Source of the DNA: Warburgia ugandensis
Lineage: Eukaryota > Streptophyta > Magnoliopsida > Canellales > Canellaceae
Assembly: GCA_035236585.1 (NCBI GenBank)
Contig: CP141132.1
Coordinates: 58,749,880 to 58,813,879 of the forward strand
Reading direction: 5' to 3'
Length of the DNA: 64,000 bases
Shown: piece after piece, positions 24,651 through 35,522 of the stretch
Layout: the number at the start of each line of letters is the position of its first letter
How positions within the stretch are numbered: position 1 is the stretch's first letter
Made by a program: the position numbers and the translations under genes
The notes under the pieces: generated by a model
Told to the model about the DNA's origin: nothing
Database searches by the model: none
What the model saw: only the letters and a program-made list of their open reading frames with translations

Positions 24651-27600
24651 GTCATTGTCACCATGATCGTCATCATCCAGACCTTATCCTGATTAGGGAT
24701 TGTTCACATGAATCTTATTCCTTCATTCCCCTCTATTAAGTATCATGGCTTCATTTAGTCCCAAAGTTCTTAAATCTTTTCTCACCACTTATATCCACAT
24801 TTTTTTGGGCCTTCCACTTTTTCTTTTAGAACCTTCAATTTGGATCACCTTACTCCTTCTAAATAGTGCTGTTTTTTGTCTTTATTAGGCATGTCCAAAC
24901 CATCCAAGTCTAATCTCCTTCGTCTTATTACTTATTAGTGCTACTCCTAAGTTTCCTCTAATATTTTCATTTTTACTTCTATTCTTTCTTGTGTTTCCAC
25001 TCATCCATCTCAACATTTACATTTCGGCCATGCTTATCCTATGCACATGTTGTTCCTTAACCATCCATCACTCTAATCCATAGAGCATAGCTGGCCTTAT
25101 AGTCATTCTATAGAATTTTTCTTTTAGTTTGAGTGGCACCTCCAAAGGCACATCTCCATTTGTTCCAACCTGCTTGGATTCTTTGCGTAGCTTCCCTTTC
25201 AATGTCTCCACGCTCATTAATTATCGATCTCAAGTATCGGAAGTGTTCTTTTACGAGGGCTTCTTGGTTATCAATCTTTACTAGTGCTCCACCCCTGCTT
25301 CTGTCCTTGTTAAAATTGCATTCCATATACCATGTCTTAGTTTGACTAATTTAAATCATCTAGATTCTAATGCATCTCTCCATAACTCTAGCTTTGTGTT
25401 TACGCCCTCCCTTATCTCATTAATCAAAGTAATATCATCTGCAAATAACATGCACCATGGAATCTCCTCATGTAGATGTTTTGTTAACTCATCTATAACC
25501 AAGGTGAAAAGGTATGGGCTCAATGCCAATCCTTCATGTCCTAGCATTTGTTACTCATAGATATCCTTAATTATGTTTATATACCCCTCTAAAACCCTTT
25601 TCTCGCCCAACATCCATCATATTAACTCTCTAGGAACCCTATCATAAGTTTTTTCTAAGTCAATAAAGACCATGTGAAGGTCCTTCTTCATCTCCCTATA
25701 TTTCTATACCAATTGTCTAAGCAAGAAAATAGCTTTCGTGATAAACCTGTCAAGTATGACACCAAACTAGTTCCCCCATAATTAGTACAGCTTTGTATAT
25801 CTCCTTTTATTCTTGTAAATTGGTACAATAGAGCTCTTCCTGAATTCATCTGACATTTTTCTTCAATTTCACATTTTTGTCAATCAAACTACCCAAATAT
25901 CTCCCATATAATTCCAAACATCTACTAGTGTACCATCAAACCCCAAAGGCTTTCCTGATTTCATTTTTTTCAAGGCCTCTTTCACTTCAGGTATTCTAAT
26001 CCTATAATCATATCTATAATGCCCAATGCTATTTGGGTTTACAGTACTTTAAATCTCTATATTCTCAGGGTAATTGTCATTTAACAATTTTTGAAAGTAA
26101 CTTTCTCATCTTCGTTTGATCTCTTCATCTTTGAGTAGTACCCTTTGGTCACTACTTGTAATACACTTAATGTTGTCTTAGTCCTTACTCTTCTTTTCTC
26201 CTTTTTTTTTTTTGTTGCAAATTTAGACACATTATTATCACCTTCTCTTAATCCTAATCTATTATACAGATCACCATATGCCTTGATTTTAGCCACACTT
26301 ATTGCTCTCTTAGCAACCTTTTTAACATCCTTATTTTACTCAAAGTTTTCCCTATTTTTAGTCCTCCTCTATTCTTTAAAACATGATCATTTCTCTTTAA
26401 TGACTTTTTACACTTTTTCACTCCACCACCAAGTTTCCTTTGTTGGTTTCCTTTTATCTTTAGATACTCTTAGGACATCTTTTGCATCTTTCTTAATGGG
26501 CACGGACACATTAGTCCACATAGTGTTTACTTCTATTTCATTGTTTCAGTTTCTTTCTACTATCAACTTGTTTATAAATAATGATATTTTCTCTCCTTTT
26601 AAGTTCCACTACTTAGTTTTTGAACATCTATTAAGTTTGTTTCCTTTCTTCCATAACTTAGTTTTTGGGCATCTATTAAGTTTATTTCCTTTCTTCCATA
26701 ACTTATTTTTTGAACATCTATTAAGTTCATTTCCTTTCTTTCATACTTAATTTAGATATTTATAACCATTAATCTATGTTGTGAGGTTAGACTCTCACCT
26801 ATTATCACCTTACAATCATTATACGTTGATCTTTTGGTATTTCTAAGTAGAAAAAAGTTTATTTGGCTTTTATATGGTCTATTTTTAAAGGTTATTAAAT
26901 GTTCATTTCTTTTCTTTTTTTTTAAGTATGTTTTTGCTATAGCTAGGTTATATGCTAGGGCAAAATCAAGTATAGCTTCTCCCATCTCATTTCTTTCTTC
27001 AGTACCACCCCTCCATGTATCCTATCATATCCTTCTTTTTCTTTTCCTACATGACCATTAAAATATGCTCTTATAAACATCCTCTCTATGGTGAGAATGT
27101 CTTGCATGACTCTCTCTACCTCTTCTCAAAACTATCATTTAATTCTATCTTCTAACCCTACTTGTGGTGAGTATGTACTTATAACATTTATGATGTTCTC
27201 TCCTAGAAAAAGGTTTACTAGTATAATTCTATCAGTGGTTCTTTTAATGTCTACAACTTTATCCTTTAATTCTTTATCTACCACTATCCCAATGTCATTT
27301 ATATTATTTGCCTTTCATACGTACTAGAGCTTATACCATCTATTTCTCTAGTTTTAGACCCTTTCTACTTGATTTCTTGGATATAAGTGATGTTGACTCT
27401 CATACACGTATGCACTAACTCTAGACTCTTATATGTTAATGTATCCATATTCCATGTAGCATAATGAATCTCAGTCCCCTAATATAGTATATTTATCTGT
27501 GCACTTCTCGAATGGTGTGGGAACCCATGCATACTTTCCACTACACTCGGGTTCTTATGCAGCGTGTCACTTCTAAAGAAACTCTCTAGTAGCCCTTGCT

Positions 27601-27790
27601 TATTTTTCACTACACCTGAGATCTAATGTAGTGTGTCACTTACAAGGGAACATTCTAGTAGTCCTTGTCCATTTTTCACTATGCTCGAGATCTGATGCAG
27701 CAAGTCACTTGTGGAGAATGCCTTAGCCAAAATTTGATTCATGCATGGGGTTTGCCATGGGTTTTACTTGTTAACACTCCTCCTTTGTCC
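24651..27790 (-). mobile_element. RTE-type LINE, nearly full length, decayed
   Basis: Minus strand. The 5' leader near 27790-27530 repeats AGTGACACACTACAT- and CTACTAGA-type segments, as in the copy at 39660. The end of the endonuclease is at 26985-26752 (HLITFKNRPYKSQINFFLLR, GESLTSQHRLMV). The RT includes 25547-25356 ([18 protein letters not shown] and FADD near 25445-25434) and 25326-25108 (YLRSIINERGDIEREATQRI, WNKWRCAFG). The 3' end reads GGTCTGGATGATGACGATCATG. Many stops occur. Long plus-strand frames here (for example 26145-26750) are antisense shadows. Confidence 0.88.
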
Positions 27791-29037
27791 AAGCTTAGGA
27801 CCGATAATGACGGAGTTCAACAAAATATATATGTATAAATGTAATTTTTAATTATAAAAAATTATAGAGTTTTTAAATGGAGTATTTATTCCATTTAATT
27901 TAATTAAAATATAATAATTAGAAATAGTGAATGAAAATATCTAAAGAAATTATTATTCTAAAAAGATTGAAATTGAGCATTCACTATTATACGATGCTTT
28001 GAAGCAAAGTTCAAACAATATTTGAAAAGAAATTTGAAATCAAAATATGGATTTCTATGTGAAATTTGGCCACGTGAAAGTCCCCATTCACACTTTATTT
28101 CCCACTTCTAGACCCTAGTAAAATGTTATCAAGGATTTGTTTCTCTCCATACAAGATGACAGCGGAGAGTTTGTTGTTTGGACTCAATCCAATCCATAGT
28201 GATTATAATGGATGACTCGTCAAAGACATACTTCAATGAGGGCGTCAATTGAGATGTACATCAATGAGGTTTTGTTGGACTTCATGCTTAGATCTATCTA
28301 AACCAATAGTTGATCAATGTTAGGCATTTGGACTCACATGATGAGATTTCAAGGAGTATATGTTTGGCCTTCATAAATGATATTCTGAACCTTATTTAAT
28401 GAATGAGGTAGTGAACTTGTCTAAAATTTATGTCAGCAGGTATCACTTATGTTGATTGTGTTTGAATACAAGAACTAATGTTTTCAAAATCTAGAAACAT
28501 ATTCATATTATCTAACTTTGATTTGAATTGTAAATGCTTCTTTTCATTGAAATTCAACTATTAAGGTTGTACTTCACATGCTTATTATTATGTTGAATAA
28601 CTCACTAGAGGATAATAGTAAATTATTCCAAATCATGGTAACTATAATACATGTTATAGATAGTATACTGATCGAATGCAAGTTTGCTGAGATATTTGTT
28701 TAAATATCTTAGATAAGAGAAGTTAAAAAGAATTAAGAAGATTGAAAGAAAGAAAAGGACAGAAGAAGAGAATTCAATTAGAAGACTTTCAGTTTTAGTG
28801 TTCCTCAGTTTGTTGATTACAAGTATAACATTGTAAGAAAAGGAAACACTATACAATTTATGTAAGTTGAATTTTATGGGTCTAATTTTAGAACCTTGAT
28901 TGTTCTGGTCTTTTAGTTAAAAGTGACATTGTATATTTTGCGTCATGTGAGACCAAATAAATAGAATATCGATTGAATAGCCTAACAATTTGTCATGTAT
29001 CTAACCCTACAATAAATGTTTTGCATATCATGGGGTG
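27791..29037 (+). other. AT-rich region, possible 5' LTR remnant
   Basis: No gene is visible. The stretch ends just before a primer-binding-like site at 29038, so its right part may be the end of a 5' LTR. I could not define the LTR start, and no matching 3' LTR was found. Confidence 0.35.
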
Positions 29038-29049
29038 TGGTATCAAAGC
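29038..29049 (+). other. Primer-binding-like site (tRNA-iMet)
   Basis: TGGTATCAAAGC, one mismatch from TGGTATCAGAGC, lies 540 bases before the gag of the plus-strand Gypsy remnant. It fits the start of that element, though the expected CA just before it is a few bases away. Confidence 0.55.
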
Positions 29050-29254
29050 ACATGTTTAGAATAGTGAGTCCAGAACCAAACTAAATTTGGATTCTTAGGG
29101 TAAAGAACTAGAGTACAAAATTATACAAATTAGTATCTCCAACAAATAACTTTGTCATATTATAGGAATTCTGTAGATATGGCAACCTCTAGATAATCCA
29201 ACTCAAACTTGGATGGAGAGAGTAGAGCTCTGAGGGTATAACCGCTGCTTTACA

Positions 29255-29338
29255 ACAATAGTCCCAAAAAGGCAGCCCCCATGCACAAAGCTCTTGCATT
29301 TGCAAGGCCCAGGGAAGGGGCATACCACAATAGTCCCA
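29255..29338 (-). mobile_element. 5'-truncated Au-type SINE with 12-bp duplication
   Basis: The 60-base body at 29267-29326, read on the minus strand, matches the 3' part of the plant Au SINE: CCCCTTCCCTGGGCC, then AAGAGCTTTGTGCATGGG and GGCTGCCTTTT, ending in T residues. It is bounded on both sides by ACAATAGTCCCA (29255-29266 and 29327-29338), a perfect 12-base target duplication. It sits in the leader of the Gypsy remnant. Family recognition is from memory of the consensus. Confidence 0.7.
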
Positions 29339-29580
29339 TAAACAATAGAAAAGATAGGAAAATAGCCACAATAACTAGAGTTCAAAGAGTTTAAGAGACT
29401 AAGTCCTCCTTCATTTCGTGGTGCTCCAACCCGAATTGAAGCAAAGAAATGAGTTATGTGAAAGGAGAAGATTTTTGAGGCAATGAAGATAGGGTGACTT
29501 TGGTGGTATTCGTGTTGGAGGAAGAGGTAGAACACTAGTGGAGGATGATTAAGGGGATAGTAGTTTAGAAAGGTAGCAAC

Positions 29581-31430
29581 ATGGACAGGATAAAATTTCT
29601 AGATGTATTTTGCGATAAATATTTTCCAGAGACTATTAAGGACGGGAAAGAAATTGAATTCATGGAGCTGATTCAAGGGAATAAGATGGTGGCAGATTAT
29701 GAAAACAAATTCATTGAGTTATCCAGGTTCGCTCCTCATTTCGTTGAGGATGAGGTGAGAAAGGCCTTTGACCCAACATTAGGAGCAGGACTTAGGCTCT
29801 AAAATTATACAAGTACGATCATATTGTTGACCCAGCTCAAATTATCTAGAGAGATTGTGAAGAGTTCCAAAAGATAAAAGACTTTGGGCCAAGAATACTA
29901 CTAGGATTCAAAAGAAACCTGATCAATAAAAAGAAGTTTGAGAAAAATGGAGAGAAGAAAATGACTGAACAATGCCCAAGGTGTGGAAAATAGGAGCATG
30001 CTTTGGATGTAGCAAGGTCAACATCATGATCAAGGATTGTTTGACTAGGTGTGAACAACCACAACCACCACTTAAGCCTAAGGTGCAAGGATGTGTTTAT
30101 GCCATTATACACCAAGATACATAGCCTTTTACATCTATCATTGGTGGGTAACCTTCTCATCTCCAGCAATGTTACTAAAATTTTGATTGATCTACATATT
30201 CATTTATTTCTCCAAGTTTTGCATACTACTTAGAGAAATAATTAGAACTATTAGAATATAAATTTACAATAACTGCATCGACTGGAGGTGCATTTGTCAC
30301 AGATAGAGTATACAATATTGTATGATCCAAATAGGGAGCAAAGAACTATTGACATATTTAGTTTTCTTGAGTATACAAAACTTTGACATGATTATTGGCA
30401 TGGTTGTCTGTCAACATGTGTGAGTGTTGACTGTTGCAATATGGTAGTAACCTCTAACATTCCCCATGAATCAATATCTCAATTGGAAAGGGTTAGGAGA
30501 GTTTCACTTATAAGTATGATTTCTACAATTAAAGCAGACTAGTTGAGAAAAGAGTGCCAAGGTTTATTGTACATGTGATGGACAATTCAAAAGAGAAACC
30601 TAATATAAATATCATTCTATAGTCAATAAGTATACCATGTTTTTCCTAAGGAGTTAAGATTAACTCCAAAAAGGAAAGTTGTATATTGTATCAAATTAAT
30701 TCTTAGACTAGTCTCATTTCAAAGGCTCCATATGGAATGACACCGGCAGAGTTGAAAGACCTTGAGGAACAACTAGAAGAGTTGTTAAACCTAGGTTTCA
30801 TTTGACCAAGTATTGGTGCATTGGTGTTATTTGTAAAGAAGAAAGATGGTTTAATGGAAATATGCATTGATTATAGGCAACTAAATGATGTGACAATAAG
30901 GAACAAGTATCCACTGTCTAGAATTGATGATCTATTAGATTAGTTACCAGGAGGACGAGTATTCTCAAAGATCAAACTTAAATCAGGCTATCATCAGCTT
31001 CAAGTCAAGGATGAGGATATTACTAAGACTGTGTTTAGGACGTGTTATGGCTACTATGAATTCCTAACAATGCCTTTTTGGGTTAATAAATGCTCCAATA
31101 GGTTTTATGGATTTAATGAATAGAATCTTCAAGTTGTTTTTAGACAAGTTTATCATTGATGACATGTTGTTCTACTCATGGAACCCTACATTAGTCATCT
31201 AACGAAGTTGACTCTAAATGTCAGTAAAAAATCTCAATTAAAATGGAAGATTTGTTATTTATTGTGATGCTTTGAAAAAGATTCTAGGATACTAATGCAA
31301 AACAAAAAAGTAGCAGCACACCCTTCTAGGCATTTGAATATATGCTAACAAAAGTACCTTACTCATGATCTACAATTAGTCGTAGTAGTATTTTCACATA
31401 AAATTTGGAGACTACTTGTACGTTGAGCTG
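29581..31430 (+). pseudogene. Ty3/Gypsy gag-pol remnant
   Basis: 29581-29802 is a gag capsid block (FLDVFCDKYFPETIKD, MELIQGNKMVADYENKF, ELSRFAPHFVEDEVRKA). Near 29965 a broken zinc knuckle reads CPRCGK. The RT spans about 30730-31180 ([26 protein letters not shown] in shifted frames, [16 protein letters not shown], then IDDM where YVDD is expected). The start of RNase H is near 31245-31420 (VIYCDALKKILGY). The element ends there, with no integrase or 3' LTR in place. Stops and frame changes are frequent. Confidence 0.85.
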
Positions 31431-31621
31431 TTATATATAGTATATATAGCTCTTAAGATTCTAAAATATTCATTTTCTTAGAAGGATCTTATCATAATAT
31501 AGGATTTTTAAGTCATATGAGCATGAGAGAGGCAGTTGCAGTAAAAGGCCAAAGACAAGAATCTTATTATTAGAAGAGAAAACTCGTAGAATAATTTTTG
31601 CCAGTTTGAGTGTCGAACAAG

Positions 31622-31622
<1 letters not shown>

Positions 31623-31678
<56 letters not shown>
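31623..31678. repeat. (GA)n microsatellite
   Basis: About 56 bases of GA in the spacer between the Gypsy remnant and the SPX gene, about 600 bases beyond the SPX stop. Confidence 0.95.
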
Positions 31679-32274
31679 AGAGCCATTAGAAAAGATAAAT
31701 GCCATAATTAATGCTAGCAAAGTTAATGATACAGAGTCTCCTTTTAGCGTTAAAGACAAAAATGATAGGACGTTTAAAGCATGAATTGCAAATGCATCAA
31801 TTAAACAAGACATAGAAGCCAATTACTAATTCGGTTCTCAAACCATAGTAACATGTTGTAAAACATCGATTCATGCATTCCGTAATTGGCGTAACAGAAA
31901 TTATCACTTGTTCAATTTTCAAGATTCAAACTATATTGAACTGTTGATCTTTGCAGAACATGATTCATACCCTCTCTGTTTAGCTAACAACGATTGCCAT
32001 AGATTTAACATAAACTATCTACAGAACAACTACCATTGCTCCAACCGGTTGCAGATACATATAACAAGCCACAATAGTTGAAGTGCCATTGACAAAGGTC
32101 AACGTAAGTGTTATTAGACTACATTTCAATTTAACCATGTACATCCCCTGTTAGATTAATATCAAGTGAAAACGTGTAAAAAGGAAGGAATCAAGCATGA
32201 CATGGAGATCCCTGGCACCCTTTAGCAGAAGTAACCCGAAAAACTAAACAAAAAGAGACGTAGAAGCAGCTTTA
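31679..32274 (-). other. SPX gene 3' flank / 3' UTR
   Basis: Non-coding. The part next to the stop is likely 3' UTR of the minus-strand gene. I cannot place a poly(A) site with confidence. Confidence 0.5.
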
Positions 32275-34116
32275 CTACTTAGTAGCTGCTTGTTCCAGCA
32301 CAGGTATTTTACTCCAGATCTCTTCCATGCCATTACTCTGTAATGGTGGCAATGAGAAGACACTAACGGTCGAGCTCCCGCTCCTTATTTCCTTAAGAAC
32401 TCGCAATGCTGCCATTGTGCTCTTCATGTATAGACCCTCCATGTATTCAATCTCTGCCAACTCTTTGGTGCCATTGAGCAAACCATCCTTTCCTGTTGCA
32501 GGTTCCAGCCCATGCTCCTCATTACTGCTCCTTGAAACTGATGGCTTACTTACAGGAAAAATGCTGTCAAGCATTACTTCACAGTCTTTTACGAGCTTGT
32601 AAAGCAAATCTGTGGTGAAGAAGGGCTGCTGTAACACTCTTTGGATGAAGGGCAAGCGAATGAGAGCTCCTGTTCTCTTGTCATATTTCTTCAATATTTT
32701 CACCAGTCCTGTTGATAGTAAATGGGTCATGAATACTGAAATGGAACCATAGAAACTGAACGAGCCCGTTCACCTGCCTGTAATGTATAGATGGGAAAAT
32801 GATTCGAACAACAAGGAACAAAATATGAAAATTGGGGCATTTGGGTAAGATGGCTAACATTGCTGCCTGGTGACAATTTTCAAAATGAGAACTCGTAAAA
32901 GGCTATGAACAAGATAGGGAAACCGAATGAATAGATCAAAATGGGCTAAAAACAGAGGGAAGGCAGGGGAAGATAGAAATACCGGTGTAATTAAGAGCAC
33001 TGTAATTTTCCAACAGAACCATCTCTCCATGGAAATCAACAATCTCTCTTTGTACTTTCATCAGCTCCTCGCTCGACTCCTTAGCCGCCTTGGCAACTCG
33101 ATCTTGCAGCTCCTGCACCCAAAAAAAACCACGGGCCGAAGAACCATTACGACCTTAAATTTCTGGGGTTTAACGATTCTAAACGGTTGATATTAGAAGG
33201 CTTCTATGTTCATGTTTTGTTCATATTCGACCATCCAACTGAAAGTAGAAACCAAAGGCTTCTCTCAGGATTGTATAGTGGGGTAATCAAACAAATAACC
33301 TGGAAAGAGAAGGACCATAAATTGATGATGAAGAGGCTTATCAAGGAAGCAAGTAGTTTCAGAGAAACTGGACCCAGCGTCGTGCGCCATCCTCGACTCA
33401 GCGCATTTTAGCCAAACCCTCAATAGTAAACTAGTAGAACCCGAAGACGTTTCAACGGCAGAGCCGGCGCATTTTTATTTAGCGGCATGACAAAAGAGGA
33501 CGGAAGAGATCCCCAGGTATGAGAATCGGCGTTTCCATCTTTGACAGCTGCTAGATGCATCGAATACGTGTACAAACGGGAAATCCAAGACGTACCGGCG
33601 CACGCTAGCTGAAATTGGAGACAGAAGAAGACGAAGAGATGACGACGAAAACTGTACGACAGATAGCTGTCTTGTCTAGGCGCACAAAAATCAAAGGAAA
33701 ACTCAAATTCCATTTTTCTCAGGAAATTTGAAAATCTGGATTTCTTGAAAACTTCAGTAAGGGGGAGAATGTTCAGCAAATTCTGTTAAAAACCAGGAAG
33801 ATGAAGAAGACTGAGAATTCGTAAAGAGAAATACCTTCTGTCGGATGATATATTCTTCTTCCTTGTCAACGAAAAATCCATTAAACTTCTCAAGCTCCGC
33901 CTCCAGAAGCCGAATGAAATCGGCCTCCTCCTTGATCATAACAACCGTCTCCTTCTCCGCAGAATCACAACCCAATCTGGGCCGTTTATTCCTCTCTCCA
34001 CCCTTGCTATCGATCAACTTCAACTGCTGCTTCAGATCTTTATACGACAGAAACTTATCTCTCCATTCCGGCAACGTTTCCTCGATCTGATTACTCAAAC
34101 TCTTCCCGAACTTCAT
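32275..34116 (-). CDS. SPX1: SPX domain protein, SPX1/SPX2-like (3 exons)
   Basis: The only intact host gene. Exon 1 is 34116-33835 (codons 1-94), exon 2 33112-32983, exon 3 32708-32275. Both introns are GT-AG (33834-33113 and 32982-32709), and the joined frame is 281 residues, within the usual plant SPX1/2 length. The N-terminus MKFGKSLSNQIEETLPEWRD with Tyr25, Lys26 and Lys29, and KILKKYDKRTG at residues 141-151, form the basic surface that in this family binds inositol pyrophosphates. SPX proteins then bind PHR transcription factors and block them when phosphate is ample. A KRPR patch at 44-47 could be a nuclear signal. There is no EXS, MFS or RING domain, so it is a stand-alone SPX protein; the family is clear, but SPX1 versus SPX2 cannot be settled. 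The C-terminus ends EQAATK. The upstream P1BS site fits feedback control by PHR1. Confidence 0.94.
32709..32982 (-). other. Intron 2 of the SPX gene
   Basis: Donor ACCG|GTATTT and acceptor CAACAG|GACTGG, splitting a Gly codon (phase 1). Joining restores NYTGLVKILKKYDKR, the conserved family block, which confirms the boundaries. Confidence 0.88.
33113..33834 (-). other. Intron 1 of the SPX gene
   Basis: Donor AAG|GTATTT after codon 94 and acceptor GTGCAG|GAG, phase 0. A 119-codon open frame inside it (33420-33779) overlaps the exon and is compositional; I do not call it. Confidence 0.85.
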
Positions 34117-34207
34117 CGCTCCTGTGAAAAGCCGATCTGACAGACAATGGGCAAAGTGGGGAGGAGAAGGGCGGAAGGGAGGAGCGTCATAAATCGGTTG
34201 GGGGTGA

Positions 34208-34215
34208 GAATATTC
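34208..34215. promoter_or_regulatory. P1BS element (PHR1-binding site, GNATATNC)
   Basis: GAATATTC, a perfect palindromic P1BS, 92 bases upstream of the SPX start codon. PHR-type MYB factors bind this motif in promoters of phosphate-starvation genes, including SPX genes. I found no second copy by eye in the next 700 bases upstream. Chance occurrence is possible for an 8-base motif with two free positions, but the location makes function likely. Confidence 0.6.
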
Positions 34216-34228
34216 GAATAGGCGGGCG

Positions 34229-34238
34229 GGTAAGGAGG
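34229..34238 (-). promoter_or_regulatory. Candidate TATA box for the SPX gene
   Basis: The minus strand reads CCATATATCC about 115 bases before the ATG. An alternative CTATATAG lies near 34487-34494. Which is used cannot be told from sequence. If this one is used, the P1BS lies at or near the transcription start. Confidence 0.3.
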
Positions 34239-35522
34239 GATATATGGGGTTTCATTACTTTTCTTCTTTCTGCGTTGCCTCGGGCAGCGCCACTAGGAAC
34301 TAACACGTTTGCAAGATCGTACGACTTTTTCGCTTCGGTCTCTGGCTTCAGAGGAGCGTTCCCATGTGGCTTGGGCCGCTTGGCTCTGTTGAAGGGATGT
34401 GATTTGTAGGTGTTATCTAATCAGAGTGTAGGGCGCCGACGGAAGATGTGGGAGATAATTAGAACGTTTGCTTGGGTTGACGCCTGCTATATAGATAGGT
34501 TTTGTCCAAGGTGTCAAGCGGGCAGCGGGTAGCTGGCGGGCGAGTCATCCAGGAATGCGCGTGATGCAGGACCGATAGAATTACCTGCATCCTGCATCCA
34601 TGGTTTGATTTATGGGTAAACAGGTAATTTAGAAGGACAGTGAGTGTTGGTGCTTGCCACAATTACAGAACATTAGAATTTTGTGTTTACACTTTTTAAT
34701 GCATCGTATATGTTCAACAATAATTAGACATTCTCTGAATCATCTTAAAGTTGAGGCCTAATGATGGACGGTTAGAAAAGAGGTGTTACATGCATATTAG
34801 GTCTTGGAGCAAGTTTTTCGGACACTTTATACATTTATTTAGATTTCTTAGATTGTGTTTTTCCAACAAAACTACCATGAGATCATAATATAAGTTTAAA
34901 TATAGGATTAAGATATGGATCATGTAGGATATCATTAAGATATGATTGATATTAACTTTTCAAGCCCACGTGCAAAGATGTATATGATTAAGACCAATGA
35001 ATTTATAGACTATTAAACGTTGGTCTTGCTAGAAGTAAGATCCATCAACAAGATACAAGATTAAACAGTTTCACCTCTAAATTTTAGTACTTAATAAGTC
35101 ATGAATGAATGATGCTTTTCTTTTCATAAATGAGAATCATGTTAGGCATTATAAAAGTAAGCTTTGTACTATTTAAATGACTAAATAGTATACCTATACT
35201 AAGCCAAGAATGCAAGGGTGTTGTTGTTTTAAAGTAGGAAAGAAGCCTAGTTAGGATGGCTAGGTGCTAGGGGGCCTAGGTGGAGGAACTGTGGCACATA
35301 ACACACCATAAGACTTAAAGACAATTAAAGGAAGAGTTTATGAATGTTTTGGGCTGAGGAGAAGTCCAAGTTAACTAGCCCATATGAATTGAGATCCATA
35401 AGGGAGAGTGGGCGTGTTCTCTTTAATTTTAGCTTTAAGGGGAGACATCCAAAGTCCATAGCTAAAAATGTGTAAAGGTCATAATTGGGGTAGGACCCCT
35501 AAGCCAAATCAAAATGTGTGCA
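34239..35522. other. SPX upstream region and spacer
   Basis: The first 400 bases are GC-richer and gene-like in composition, probably promoter. From about 34680 the DNA becomes AT-rich spacer up to the solo LTR. No other gene is seen. Confidence 0.5.

Noticed and set aside
26145-26750. 201-codon plus-strand frame, hydrophobic
   Set aside because: It is the antisense shadow of the minus-strand RTE LINE; the other strand carries the recognised protein.
29203-29535. 110-codon minus-strand frame
   Set aside because: It spans the SINE fragment and the Gypsy leader in antisense. Not a gene.
33420-33779. 119-codon minus-strand frame
   Set aside because: It lies within intron 1 of the SPX gene, whose splice sites are well supported.
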